Source: Amycolatopsis sp. 2-15 (GTDB taxonomy: Bacteria > Actinomycetota > Actinomycetes > Mycobacteriales > Pseudonocardiaceae). From it: 64,000 bases of DNA. Of the stretch, positions 1 through 9,530 are shown piece after piece. Numbering within the stretch: the stretch's first letter is position 1; each line of letters begins with the position of its first letter. The translations under genes were made by a program, and so were the position numbers. The stretch covers positions 2,552,001 through 2,616,000 of the forward strand of contig NZ_CP127294.1 in assembly GCF_030285625.1 (NCBI RefSeq), given 5' to 3'. Under the pieces are notes generated by a model, which ran no database searches, was not told where the DNA came from, and saw only the letters and a program-made list of their open reading frames with translations.

Positions 1-2
1 GC

Positions 3-1592
3 GTGGACTCGCCGAGCCATTTCGAGCTGAGCACGCTGAAGACGATGCTGCCGCACCGGCGGCCGGCTGCTTCCGCTGTGCCGCCGCCTGCTCCCGTTCG
101 CCCGGTTGCTCCTGCTCCGGCCGCGCCTGCGTCTTCCGAGTACTACGACGACGACGGGTACGAGTGGGTCGAGGACGGGGGGTCGGGGTACTGGGAGGAG
201 ACCGGGACTTCCTCGGGGTACTACGACGCCGAGTCGTACCTGACGCACGAGGATCGTCAGGTGCCGGAGGACTCGGCTTACTACCAGGCTCCGGAGCGGC
301 GGCATCTGGCCGCGGTGGAGGAGCCTGCGCGTGCGGCGGGGTACGAGCAGGATGCTGCTTACGCGTCGGGGTACCAGCGGGTTCCGGAGTCCCACGGTTC
401 CGGTTATGGCCATGAGCAGGCGCCGGTTTCTTCGGACGCGGCCTACGCTTCGGGCTACCAGCAGGCGCCTGCCGCTGACGCGTACCGCCACCAGGCACCG
501 GCTTCCGATGCCGCTTACGCGTCGGGCTACCACCAGGCTCCCGCTTCGGATGCCTACGCTTTGGGCTACCGCCAGACTCCCGCTTCGGATGCCTACGCTT
601 TGGGCTACCGCCAGGCTCCCGCTTCGGATGCCTACGCTTTGGGCTACCGCCAGACTCCCGCTTCGGATGCCTACGCGTCGGGGTACCAGCACGCTGAGCC
701 GTACGCCTCCGGCCACCACCACCAGCTGCCGGCCGCCGATGCGGGTTATCCCGCGGACTACAACCGTTCTGCCGCACCGGAGTCGTACCCCGCCGAGAAC
801 CACCGGGCCCCTGCCGGCGAGTACTCCTCGGGCTACTTCGAAGAGCCCGCCTACGAGCCTTCCGAGTCGACCGGCCGCCACGCCGTCGTCGCGCCTTCGC
901 ACTCGGACCAGCGTGGGCGCCGCGCCGCCGTCGACACGGCCGACCGCGACCGGCCCTACCGCCCCACCCCGGCCGACGTCGGCTACCTCCCGCCGGCCGA
1001 CGCCCAGCACCGCCTTGCCGAACCCCCGGAGCGCACCACCGGCCGCCGCCGTGCTCCCGAACCCGTTGCGCCGCAGCAGGATTCGTACCCGGCTGGGCCG
1101 TATTCATCCGAGCCTGCCGGGTACCCGTCCCGGGCCGAGCCGTACGCGACTGAACCCGTTGCGGCACACCAGGATCAGTATCCGGCCGAGCCGTATTCAC
1201 CCGAGTCCGAGCAGGCCTGGTCCCGCGAAGACCGGGCCCCAGCGGCGAAACCGGCGAAATCCCGCGTCCGCCCCTACGCCCGCACTCGCGGCCGCACGCG
1301 CTCCGACCACAACCTCGCGCTGGAAGCCCTCGTCTCCACCAGCGACGACGGCCGCCGCTACCGGGGCGTGCGCTCGATCGAGCACCGCCGCATCTGCGAT
1401 CTCTGCCTGGACACCCGCTCGGTCGCCGAGATCGCCGCCCACCTCCACCTGCCGCTCGGCGTGGTGAAGATCCTGGTCGGCGACATGGCCGACATCGGCC
1501 TGGTTCTCATCCACCAGACCGAAATCGTCCTGGGCGACCGTTCCTCGCGCGACTTCATGGAGCGCGTCCTGCAGGGCCTGCGCAACCTCTGA
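3..1592 (+). CDS. DUF742 protein with long repeat-rich N-terminus (5' end may lie outside the window)
   Basis: The last ~110 of 529 residues form a DUF742 domain (RTRSDHNLALEALVS through to MERVLQGLRNL), including a winged-helix-like stretch around SVAEIAAHLHLPLGVVKILV. In actinomycete conservon operons such proteins sit with a sensor kinase, a roadblock protein and a small GTPase. The first ~400 residues are low-complexity, rich in Tyr, Ala, Pro and acidic residues, with a 13-residue tandem repeat. An in-frame GTG lies at base 3, but the frame may continue upstream, so the true start is unknown. The GTPase usually found downstream is absent; a broken TetR gene follows. The domain call is firm, the role only by family. 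Confidence 0.8.
   Translation: MDSPSHFELSTLKTMLPHRRPAASAVPPPAPVRPVAPAPAAPASSEYYDDDGYEWVEDGGSGYWEETGTSSGYYDAESYLTHEDRQVPEDSAYYQAPERRHLAAVEEPARAAGYEQDAAYASGYQRVPESHGSGYGHEQAPVSSDAAYASGYQQAPAADAYRHQAPASDAAYASGYHQAPASDAYALGYRQTPASDAYALGYRQAPASDAYALGYRQTPASDAYASGYQHAEPYASGHHHQLPAADAGYPADYNRSAAPESYPAENHRAPAGEYSSGYFEEPAYEPSESTGRHAVVAPSHSDQRGRRAAVDTADRDRPYRPTPADVGYLPPADAQHRLAEPPERTTGRRRAPEPVAPQQDSYPAGPYSSEPAGYPSRAEPYATEPVAAHQDQYPAEPYSPESEQAWSREDRAPAAKPAKSRVRPYARTRGRTRSDHNLALEALVSTSDDGRRYRGVRSIEHRRICDLCLDTRSVAEIAAHLHLPLGVVKILVGDMADIGLVLIHQTEIVLGDRSSRDFMERVLQGLRNL
540..676 (+). repeat. In-frame 39-bp tandem repeat, three full units plus a partial fourth
   Basis: Units start at 540, 579 and 618 and are almost identical; the fourth diverges after about 20 bases. 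Each encodes ASDAYALGYRQ(T/A)P. Looser Tyr-Ala-Ser-Gly-Tyr copies flank them from about 350 to 720. The unit is a multiple of three, so copy-number change by slippage keeps the frame. Confidence 0.9.
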
Positions 1593-1596
1593 GCCG

Positions 1597-2028
1597 TCAG
1601 AGGGCACTGCCGGTGCCGGCGCCGCGCAGCAGCGTGTCGACGACGATCGTCGCGAGCGCGTCGGCGCTCTTCGTGTCCGTGTCCTGCGCGGCTTCGCGGA
1701 TGAGCGCGTAGTAGACGCGGCGGGTCCAGTCGAGGTCCAGGTCCGCGCGCAGCACGCCGGCTTCCTGAGCGCGCCGGAAAAGCCGCACGCAAGTTTCGTG
1801 CACCTCCGCGTGCACGCGAGCGACCTCGGCGTTCGCCGATGACGCCTGGCTCATCGCGAAGCCCCAGCCGATCTTCACGCCGAGGACGTTCGCCGTCGTC
1901 TGGTAAAGCGCCACCAGTGGCGGCACGGCATCCGGGTGCGCGGCGTCCACCGCGGACGCGAAACGCTGCGTGGCCCACAACGCCTGCGCGTCGACGAGCG
2001 CTTCCCTGGTCGTGAAACGCCGGTGCAC
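1597..2028 (-). pseudogene. TetR-family regulator lacking its DNA-binding domain
   Basis: The frame begins in what looks like the last residues of a TetR helix-turn-helix (HRRFTTREALVDA, compare LYRHFTTREALVDA in intact proteins) and continues into a ligand-binding domain to a normal stop. About 45 N-terminal residues are missing. Reading upstream, only nine further codons remain before an in-frame TAG at 2053-2055, and these lie in sequence belonging to the facing reductase remnant. It could not bind DNA as it stands. Most likely it once repressed the divergent aldo/keto reductase. Confidence 0.75.
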
Positions 2029-2029
2029 G

Positions 2030-2435
2030 ATGAACTTCGGCTCGCGAACGTCCTAAGAGGACAGCCATGCCCTCATGGATCGCGCGCACGAGCACGGCAT
2101 CACGTTCTTCGACACCGCCAACGCGCCTGTCCGCGCGCCGCATCCGCCACACGATCGACGCGTCCCTGCGCCGGCTGCGGACCGACCACGTCGACCTGTG
2201 CCAGATGCACCACGTCGACCGTGCCACGTCGGGGGGCGTCGGCCTTGCCTGGCTGCTGGCCCAAGACGGCGTGACGGGTCCCGTCATCGGCCCCCGCACC
2301 TCCGCCCACCTCGACGGCGCCCTGCGTGCCCTCGCGCTCAAGCTGGACGAGGACACCCTTGCCGAGCTGGACCGCGTCTTCCCGGCTCCGGGCCCGAACG
2401 GCGCGAAACCGGCGCCGGAGGCCTACGCCTGGTGA
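2030..2435 (+). pseudogene. Aldo/keto reductase remnant (nonsense, frameshift and deletions)
   Basis: Pieces of an aldo/keto reductase remain in order. MNFGSRTS is followed by TAA at 2054-2056, where relatives have Glu, then EDSHALMDRAHEHGITFFDTAN in the same frame. The frame then shifts to RRIRHTIDASLRRLRTDHVD and QMHHVDRATS. A large gap follows, then the C-terminal GLAWLLAQDGVTGPVIGPRT and KPAPEAYAW with its stop. Only ~125 codons of a ~330-residue family survive, and the middle of the barrel is gone. It begins 2 bp from the broken TetR gene. Non-functional. Confidence 0.8.
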
Positions 2436-2439
2436 GGAC

Positions 2440-4680
2440 CTATTCCTCCACCAGCGCAGCCGAAGTGATCCGGTGCAACGGGTACCGCTCGTGATCCGTG
2501 CCCTCCAGCACACCGCCGCCGACGCGTACCGGGCGCACGACGCGCTGGCTGGCCGTGCCGCGGGAGTCGACGAAGCCGATCCACACCTCGCGGCGTTCGA
2601 GGGTTGCGCGGGAGAGCAGTTCCAGCGTGGCGGTGGTGTCGGCGCCGCCGCCGGAGTGGGCGCGAACGGCGGAGCCGCGGCGGCGGGCGGTGGCCGCGTC
2701 GCCGGCGCGGAGGTTGGCGACGATGCGCGTGGCCTGGTCGTCGGTGAGGACGGCCTGCTCGCCGGGGCGCGAGCGGGCCGCGCGGGCGCGCGCGGGAAGG
2801 CGGCGGCCGGACGGGCGGATGTCGACGACGCGGCCGTCCGGGCCTTCGGCGGCGGGCGCGAAACCCGCGCTGCGCAAGGCTTCCAGGACTTCGCCGAGTG
2901 GCACGGGGCTGATGAGGACCGTCGGCGCGATCATGCGCAGGTCGTACTCCGCGGCGACGGGATGGGCGAGCACCTCGGCCAGCAGGGCTTCGTCGTCACA
3001 ACGAAGGAACGAGCCGGCGGCACCGCCGCGGAGGCGGCCGTGGCGGCGGGCGACGTCGTCGATCAAGTACGTGAGCGCCTGCGGCACGGGGGTGGCGGAC
3101 TTGGCACGGAACAGCGCGTGCAGCTCGTCGGCCGTGCGGCCGGTGTCGAGGGCGCGGCGCACGGTCGTCTCGGTGACGCGGTAGACCGTCGCGTGCCCGG
3201 CCGACTCGATGTCGGCGACGGCGGCCATGGCGGTCGCCAGCTCGGGCTCGAGCGGGCCCGGCGCGACGACCGTGAGGTCCGCCTGCACGAGCACGTGGTC
3301 GACCGGCGTGGGCAGGGCGTCGTGCATCGCCTCGACGGCGCCGGCGCGGTCGTCCTCCAGCAGCAGCCGCGTGGCGGTGGTCAGCGCGCCCAGGCCGACC
3401 AGGCCCAGCGCCGACGCCTCGGCCATCGTCCAGCGCACGGTCTCGTCGCGCAGCCGTCCGCCTCGCCGCGGTGCGCGCCACGCGAGCACGGACACCAGCT
3501 CGTCCACGCTCTTCACCCCGGAACCAGGCGCCAGATCTCCCAAAGCAACCAGCACCCGGCGACGCGAAACCGGCGCGAGCGGCCGGCGCAGATCCTCCGA
3601 CAGCGGCGCGATCGGCTTGTCCTTCGCGTCCCGCCCGCCGGCCAGCCCGGGCAGCCGCGGCAGCTCCAGCCACGCCTGCGCGAGCGTCATCCAGCGCTGC
3701 ACGGTCGGCGACGCGAGCCACGAATCCGTGAGCGTGGTCGGCACCCACTCCGGCGCGGTCGCCTCGCTGTCGGCCACCAAACCGGCGCCCACGGCCAGCT
3801 CCGCGACGAACGACGCGCGAGCCTCGTCGGACTCCAGGTCCTTCGCCAGCTTCCGCAGCTCCCGCACGCCCAGCCCGCCGGACTTGAGCACGGTCGGCGG
3901 CGTGACCGACCACGAACGCAGCAGCGTTTCCGTCTGCCGCAGCAACTCCATCGCCTCGCCGGCCGCGGTAGAGTCCACAGTGTCCGTCTGATGTGGATGA
4001 ACGGGCAGCTTCGGCTCGACCAGCGTGGCCGCCTCGAACGCCACCCCGCCGCGCAGCAGCAGACCCAGCTCGCGCGGCAGCTCCACTGTCTGGTCGTCGC
4101 GCCGCAGCAGCAGCGAACGCGCCAGCAGCTTCTGCACGGGTGTGGCCGCATCGGACAGCGAGACGTCGAAGCTCGCGTCGCGCGTGCGCCCGATCGGCGG
4201 GCCCGCGGCCAGCGCCGTCAGCACCTTCCGCTCGTCGTCACCGACCTCGGCCAGCCGCGCGGCCAAGTCGGTCGAAGCCATCGCCGGCGACGGCGCCCCG
4301 AGCCCCGCCGGGAACGGCCCCAACGCGTCCCGCGCCGCGGGCGGCACCCGCAGCTCGTCGTCCGTGCCCCAGACCAGCGCCCGCGCCCGCAACCGCTTCA
4401 ACGGGCCCGAAATGTCTGTTCCGACCAGTGCCGCAACCGAAGCCAGGGAAACCGGCGCGGTGTCCGCCCCGGCCACGAGCAAGCCGTCGAGCACGGCCAA
4501 CGTGAACGTGTCGAGGTCCTCACAGGCGCGCGCGACGGAGCCCGGCGTGCCGGCGCGCGTGGCCAGCACGGTGGTGTCGGAAGGCGGCGGGGTCGACAGA
4601 TCGCGACGGGTGCGCAGCAGGTCGGCGAGTGCGTCGTCGGACTCCGCACGCAGCCAGTCCGCCAGAGAGGTCGCGGGCAT
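2440..4680 (-). CDS. Helicase-associated (XPB/Ssl2-type C-terminal domain) protein
   Basis: A 746-residue protein starting MPATSLADWL, the ATG nearest to family members; an upstream extension of the frame lacks conserved character. Around residues 460-600 it carries the helicase C-terminal domain found in actinobacterial partners of XPB-like helicases (VLVQADLTVVAPGPLEPELA onward). The end (REVWIGFVDSRGTASQRVV to the stop) resembles a WYL-type fold. No Walker A or DEAD/DEAH motif is visible, so it is not a helicase on its own. By position it corresponds to M. tuberculosis Rv0862c, next to the ercc3/XPB helicase gene; that partner would lie elsewhere here. Molecular role unknown, probably DNA repair or nucleic-acid handling. 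Confidence 0.85.
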   Translation of the reverse strand: MPATSLADWLRAESDDALADLLRTRRDLSTPPPSDTTVLATRAGTPGSVARACEDLDTFTLAVLDGLLVAGADTAPVSLASVAALVGTDISGPLKRLRARALVWGTDDELRVPPAARDALGPFPAGLGAPSPAMASTDLAARLAEVGDDERKVLTALAAGPPIGRTRDASFDVSLSDAATPVQKLLARSLLLRRDDQTVELPRELGLLLRGGVAFEAATLVEPKLPVHPHQTDTVDSTAAGEAMELLRQTETLLRSWSVTPPTVLKSGGLGVRELRKLAKDLESDEARASFVAELAVGAGLVADSEATAPEWVPTTLTDSWLASPTVQRWMTLAQAWLELPRLPGLAGGRDAKDKPIAPLSEDLRRPLAPVSRRRVLVALGDLAPGSGVKSVDELVSVLAWRAPRRGGRLRDETVRWTMAEASALGLVGLGALTTATRLLLEDDRAGAVEAMHDALPTPVDHVLVQADLTVVAPGPLEPELATAMAAVADIESAGHATVYRVTETTVRRALDTGRTADELHALFRAKSATPVPQALTYLIDDVARRHGRLRGGAAGSFLRCDDEALLAEVLAHPVAAEYDLRMIAPTVLISPVPLGEVLEALRSAGFAPAAEGPDGRVVDIRPSGRRLPARARAARSRPGEQAVLTDDQATRIVANLRAGDAATARRRGSAVRAHSGGGADTTATLELLSRATLERREVWIGFVDSRGTASQRVVRPVRVGGGVLEGTDHERYPLHRITSAALVEE

Positions 4681-4772
4681 AGACGTCCAGGATACCGGGC
4701 GGGTGAGCGGGCGCCGGGGGTGTTCGGGCAGACTGTGGGCGAACCGGCGGCACCAGGTCAATGGAGGGCGTT

Positions 4773-4955
4773 GTGGCGAAGGGCGAGAACGGCAGGAAAA
4801 AGGGCATCGACCCCACCTGGCCGGCGGAAGACGGTGAGCACCCCGTGTCGGAGCTCGCATCCGACCGTCAGGGCGCGCTGTCGCCGTTCGGTGACATGAC
4901 CTTCCCGCTCGACACGGTGCCCTACGTGCACCCGGAGACGGAAATCAACCGCTGA
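4773..4955 (+). CDS. Small conserved actinobacterial protein (Rv0863-like position)
   Basis: A 60-residue charged protein (starts MAKGENGRKKGIDP, ends VPYVHPETEINR) with no membrane segment or known domain. GTG at 4773 is preferred over ATG at 4761 because a strong GGAGGG lies five bases upstream of it. It is divergent from the helicase-associated gene, the same place as small Rv0863 in M. tuberculosis. Function unknown; translation is supported by the ribosome binding site and the conserved location. Confidence 0.65.
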   Translation: MAKGENGRKKGIDPTWPAEDGEHPVSELASDRQGALSPFGDMTFPLDTVPYVHPETEINR

Positions 4956-4974
4956 TTCCCCACTTCTGGGGGAA
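4956..4974 (+). terminator. Weak hairpin after the small gene
   Basis: TTCCCC and GGGGAA arms close a short loop directly after the stop codon of the 60-residue gene. There is no T-run, so termination is only plausible. Confidence 0.35.
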
Positions 4975-5082
4975 CCAACCGTAGTTACTGGTCAGTCACC
5001 CGGTTGGGGTCAGGTGGCGGCGGTCACGGGGCTAGTGTTCGAAGTGTCCTAGCCACAGGTTTCCCAGCGGGGAGTTAGTGCC

Positions 5083-6480
5083 ATGCCGGTTCCCGGTCCC
5101 GGGTATTCGATCACCGTCCGGGTCGAGGCCCCGGCTTCCTCCACGGCCGCCGGTGACCTCACCACCGCCGTCGGCCGCGTCGGCGGAGTGCTCACGGCGT
5201 TCGACGTCGTCGAGTCGCACGCCGACACGATCGTGGTCGACATCAGCGCCAACGCGCTGTCGGAGAACCACGCGCAGGACATCACCCAGGCGCTCGACTC
5301 GCTGCCGGGCGTGAAGGTCCGCAAGGTCTCCGACCGGACGTTCCTGATCCACCTCGGCGGCAAGATCGAGGTCACGCCCAAGGTCGCGCTCCGCAACCGT
5401 GACGACCTCTCCCGCGCGTACACGCCGGGTGTCGCCCGTGTGTGCCAGGCGATCGCCGCGAACCCCGAGGACGCGCGCCGCCTGACCATCAAGCGCAACA
5501 CCGTGGCCGTGGTCACGGACGGTTCGGCCGTGCTCGGCCTCGGCAACATCGGCCCGGCCGCCGCGCTGCCCGTGATGGAGGGCAAGGCGGCGCTGTTCAA
5601 GAAGTTCGCCGGCGTCGACGCGTGGCCCGTGTGCCTGGACACGCAGGACACCGAGGAGATCATCAAGATCGTCAAGGCAATCGCGCCGGTCTACGCGGGC
5701 ATCAACCTCGAGGACATCGCCGCGCCGCGCTGCTTCGAGATCGAGGCGCGCCTGCGTGAGCAGCTCGACATCCCCGTGTTCCACGACGACCAGCACGGCA
5801 CGGCGATCGTCGTCGTCGCGGCCCTGCGCAACGCGCTGCGCGTGGTCGGCAAGGAGATCGAGGACTGCAAGATCGTGGTCAGCGGCGTCGGCGCGGCCGG
5901 CTCGGCCATCATCCGGCTCCTGCTGCGCAAGAACCCGGGTGACATCGTGGCCGCCGACATCGATGGCATCGTCCACCCCGACCGCGGCAACCTCGACGAC
6001 AACCTCACCTGGATCGCGAACCACACCAACCGCGACAAGCAGGCCGGCACGCTGCACGAGGCCCTCGTGAACGCCGACGTCTTCATCGGCGTCTCCGCCC
6101 CGAACCTCTTCGGCGCCGACCAGGTGGCGACGATGAACAAGGACGCCGTGGTCTTCGCGCTGGCCAACCCGGACCCGGAGATCGACCCGCTGGAGGCGCA
6201 GCAGCACGCCGCCGTGGTCGCCACCGGTCGCAGCGACTTCCCGAACCAGATCAACAACGTGCTGGCGTTCCCCGGCGTCTTCCGCGGCCTGCTCGACGCC
6301 GCCGCACACAACATCGACGACAACATGCTGCTCGCCGCTGCCGACGCGATCGCCGACGTGGTGGACCAGAGCCGGCTCAACGCGTCGTTCATCGTGCCGA
6401 GCGTGTTCGACAACGCGGTGGCCCCGGCCGTCGCCGAAGCCGTGAAGGCGGCCGTGCGCGCGGAAGCCACGGCCGGCTGA
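5083..6480 (+). CDS. NAD-dependent malic enzyme with N-terminal ACT-like domain
   Basis: Oxidative decarboxylation of malate to pyruvate, linking the TCA cycle to pyruvate metabolism; cytoplasmic. Of 465 residues, roughly 1-80 form an ACT-like regulatory domain ([11 protein letters not shown]). The malic enzyme domain follows: [15 protein letters not shown] near residue 110, the conserved [12 protein letters not shown] near 232 and the nucleotide-binding GVGAAGSAI near 268. Cofactor preference (NAD or NADP) cannot be fixed from sequence. The ATG has GGAG upstream. A strong terminator follows, so the gene is probably a single transcription unit. Confidence 0.92.
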   Translation: MPVPGPGYSITVRVEAPASSTAAGDLTTAVGRVGGVLTAFDVVESHADTIVVDISANALSENHAQDITQALDSLPGVKVRKVSDRTFLIHLGGKIEVTPKVALRNRDDLSRAYTPGVARVCQAIAANPEDARRLTIKRNTVAVVTDGSAVLGLGNIGPAAALPVMEGKAALFKKFAGVDAWPVCLDTQDTEEIIKIVKAIAPVYAGINLEDIAAPRCFEIEARLREQLDIPVFHDDQHGTAIVVVAALRNALRVVGKEIEDCKIVVSGVGAAGSAIIRLLLRKNPGDIVAADIDGIVHPDRGNLDDNLTWIANHTNRDKQAGTLHEALVNADVFIGVSAPNLFGADQVATMNKDAVVFALANPDPEIDPLEAQQHAAVVATGRSDFPNQINNVLAFPGVFRGLLDAAAHNIDDNMLLAAADAIADVVDQSRLNASFIVPSVFDNAVAPAVAEAVKAAVRAEATAG

Positions 6481-6498
6481 GGTTCCGAACTGCCCCGA

Positions 6499-6535
6499 GG
6501 CCCCGTCATCGCTCACCGCGGTGACGGGGCCTTTT
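6499..6535 (+). terminator. Intrinsic terminator of the malic enzyme gene
   Basis: GGCCCCGTCA (6499-6508) pairs perfectly with TGACGGGGCC (6522-6531), followed by TTTT. It separates the malic enzyme gene from moaC. Confidence 0.9.
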
Positions 6536-6569
6536 GTCAGCCGGGACACCGCTGGCATAGCCTCCTGGG

Positions 6570-7043
6570 GTGAGTGAACTCAGCCACGTCGACGAAACCG
6601 GCGCCGCGCGGATGGTCGACGTCTCCGGCAAGACGGCGACCGCGCGCACGGCGCTCGCCGGCGGCACGGTGCACACCACCGCCGAGGTGGTGGATCTGTT
6701 GTCCGCCAACGGGTTGCCGAAGGGCGACGCACTGGCGACGGCCCGGATCGCCGGCATCATGGGCGCCAAGCGCGTGCCGGAGCTGATCCCGTTGTGCCAC
6801 CAGATCGCGTTGTCCGGCGTGAAGGTGGAGTTCGAACTGGACGGGAGCGCCGTCCACATCAGCGCGACGGCGAAGACCACCGACGTCACCGGCGTCGAGA
6901 TGGAGGCCCTCACCGCCGTCGCGGTCGCGGGGCTCACGCTGCACGACATGATCAAGGCCGTGGATCCGGCCGCGACGCTCGACAACGTCCGCCTGATCCG
7001 CAAGGACGGCGGCAAGACCGGTACGTGGGAGCGGCAGTCATGA
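6570..7043 (+). CDS. moaC: Cyclic pyranopterin monophosphate synthase MoaC
   Basis: Second half of the first step of molybdenum cofactor synthesis: converts the MoaA product to cyclic pyranopterin monophosphate. The 157-residue protein has the MoaC signatures PLCHQIALSGVKVEF (about residue 74) and GVEMEALTAVAVAGLTLHDM (about 109), and HDMIKAVD with the conserved Lys. Starts at GTG. Its stop overlaps the start of the mog-moaE fusion (ATGA), so the two are translationally coupled. Confidence 0.95.
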   Translation: MSELSHVDETGAARMVDVSGKTATARTALAGGTVHTTAEVVDLLSANGLPKGDALATARIAGIMGAKRVPELIPLCHQIALSGVKVEFELDGSAVHISATAKTTDVTGVEMEALTAVAVAGLTLHDMIKAVDPAATLDNVRLIRKDGGKTGTWERQS

Positions 7044-8071
7044 GCGAGGCACGGGTGATCGTGGCGTCCAATCGCGCCGCGAAGGGCGTCTACGAGGACA
7101 AAACCGGCCCGGTGCTCGTGGAGTGGCTCGCCGGGCGCGGTTACGCGGTACCCGACCCGGTGGTCGTCGAGGACGGCGAACCGGTGGGGATCGCGTTGCG
7201 CGCGGCGGTTTCCGAGGGCGTCGCCGTGGTCCTGACCACGGGCGGCACGGGCATTTCGCCGACGGACCGCACTCCGGACGTCACGCGCGAAGTGCTGGAC
7301 TACGAACTTCCGGGCGTCGCGGACGCGATCCGCTCCGCGGGCCTGCCGCACGTGCCGACGGCCGTGCTGTCGCGCGGCCTCGCGGGTGTCGCGGGCCGCA
7401 CGCTCGTCGTCAACCTGCCCGGCTCGCGCGGCGGCGTGAAGGACGGCCTGGGCGTGCTGGAGGCGATCCTGGACCACGCCGTGGACCAGCTCGCCGGTGG
7501 TGACCACCCGCGGCCTGCCGCGGAAGATCTGGCCAAGGCCGACCAAGCCGCGGAGTCCACTGAGAACTCCGCGTCCGTCGCCGGCGCACTCGCCGCGGAC
7601 TCGCTGCCCGCGGATCCGCTCGAAGCCAAGACCCCGAGCACACCTCGAGTCCGCATCCTCCGCGCGGAGGTCAGCGACCAGCTGCTGTCGGTCGACGAGC
7701 ACGCCCGCCTCGTGGAAGACGACGCGGCCGGCGCCGTCGTCACCTTCGGCGGGGTCGTGCGCGACCACGACGGCGGCAAGGGCGTGCGCGACCTCACCTA
7801 CGAAGGCCACCCCACCGCGGGCGACGTGCTCGCCCAGGTCGTCACCGAGCTCGCCGCCGGTTGGACGGGCGTCCGCGCCGTGGCCGTGAGCCACCGCGTC
7901 GGCCCGCTCGCCATCGGCGACGTGGCGCTGGCGTGCGCCGTCGCCGCCGAGCACCGCGGCCAGGCCTTCGCGGCCTGCGCGGAACTCGTCGACGAGGTGA
8001 AGGCCCGGCTCCCGATCTGGAAGCACCAGCACTTCACCGACGGCTCCGACGAATGGGTCAACTCACCCTGA
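7040..8071 (+). CDS. Mog/MoaB-MoaE fusion: molybdopterin adenylyltransferase joined to molybdopterin synthase large subunit
   Basis: A 343-residue fusion. Residues ~1-152 are MogA/MoaB-like (TTGGTGISPTDRTPD, LPGSRGGVKDGL) and would adenylylate molybdopterin before Mo insertion. An Ala/Asp/Glu-rich linker of ~50 residues follows. Residues ~203-343 are MoaE (GAVVTFGGVVRDHD, SHRVGPLAIGDVA, PIWKHQHF with the catalytic-region Lys), which with thiocarboxylated MoaD makes molybdopterin. In M. tuberculosis these are separate genes (mog, moaE2) at this position. The ATG overlaps the moaC stop. One chain thus joins two non-consecutive steps. Confidence 0.92.
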   Translation: MSEARVIVASNRAAKGVYEDKTGPVLVEWLAGRGYAVPDPVVVEDGEPVGIALRAAVSEGVAVVLTTGGTGISPTDRTPDVTREVLDYELPGVADAIRSAGLPHVPTAVLSRGLAGVAGRTLVVNLPGSRGGVKDGLGVLEAILDHAVDQLAGGDHPRPAAEDLAKADQAAESTENSASVAGALAADSLPADPLEAKTPSTPRVRILRAEVSDQLLSVDEHARLVEDDAAGAVVTFGGVVRDHDGGKGVRDLTYEGHPTAGDVLAQVVTELAAGWTGVRAVAVSHRVGPLAIGDVALACAVAAEHRGQAFAACAELVDEVKARLPIWKHQHFTDGSDEWVNSP

Positions 8072-8102
8072 TCCGCCGGGGCCGTTCACCAGACCCGACG
8101 AA

Positions 8103-8141
8103 GGGCCCCACCGCCGGGGGAAATTCGCGGTGGGGCCCTTT
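8103..8141 (+). terminator. Terminator after the moaC operon
   Basis: GGGCCCCACCGC (8103-8114) pairs with GCGGTGGGGCCC (8127-8138), followed by TTT. It lies between the convergent mog-moaE and rpfA genes and may serve both. Confidence 0.88.
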
Positions 8142-8212
8142 CGCCGGATCACAGCCAATCGAACGCTGCGCCCTGAAGGGACTACTTCACGACCTCACGG
8201 AGAGGTCAGGAG

Positions 8213-9055
<843 letters not shown>

Positions 9056-9530
9056 GATTCCCGGTCTTGCTCGGTCGGTCGGGGCCAACCGAAAAGCGAC
9101 GGTACGTAACGAGAGCCGTGATCGGAAATTATTCGGCATGTGACCTACGTCACAGTAACAGCAAGCAACCTCTCACGATCGGCATGTTTGCGCAGGTCAG
9201 AGGGCCGTTATCTGCCCGTTTTCTGCCTGAGATATTTCACGGATCGTGAGGCTTGGATCACGTCAATAAGGCGTCAACGGTCCATTCGTGCAGCCATTGA
9301 GTCGGGCACCTTAAACCACTCAGTGCGAAGTCCGCCAGTGCCCGCCGAGTGGTTCTGTGGGTGCCCGGGAATACGCCGTGAGCGAACTACTTCGGAGAGT
9401 AGGTATTGACAAGAATGGCCGCTCACGGCGCCTTGAGCGCCGTTCGGCGTGGTCCGGACCAACCGGCCGGACAGGAGGGTTCGGGGGCCCAGTGAGCCCC
9501 TGAGCCGGGTCTGACGGGGTCTCGCGAGGG
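9056..9530. other. Upstream region of rpfA; no gene seen
   Basis: About 475 bp between moaD and the rpfA leader. It contains the CRP-type palindrome at 9139-9154 and AT-richer stretches. A possible minus-strand -10 (TAATTT, 9131-9126) lies just downstream of that palindrome. Short open frames here have no ribosome binding site or recognisable product. Confidence 0.6.
9139..9154 (-). promoter_or_regulatory. CRP-type operator upstream of rpfA
   Basis: TGTGACGTAGGTCACA on the minus strand matches the CRP/GlxR consensus TGTGA-N6-TCACA in both half-sites. It lies 276 bp before the rpfA start and ~85 bp before the riboswitch. CRP homologues control rpfA in M. tuberculosis and S. coelicolor, which supports the assignment. 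Confidence 0.75.

Noticed and set aside
540..676. Regular direct repeats as a possible CRISPR array
   Set aside because: The units are contiguous with no spacers, have a 3n length and encode a repeated peptide in frame.
2326..4899. 857-codon open frame opposite the helicase-associated gene
   Set aside because: It is a GC-bias shadow: its composition is Arg/Gly/Ala-rich without domains, while the minus strand encodes a conserved protein.
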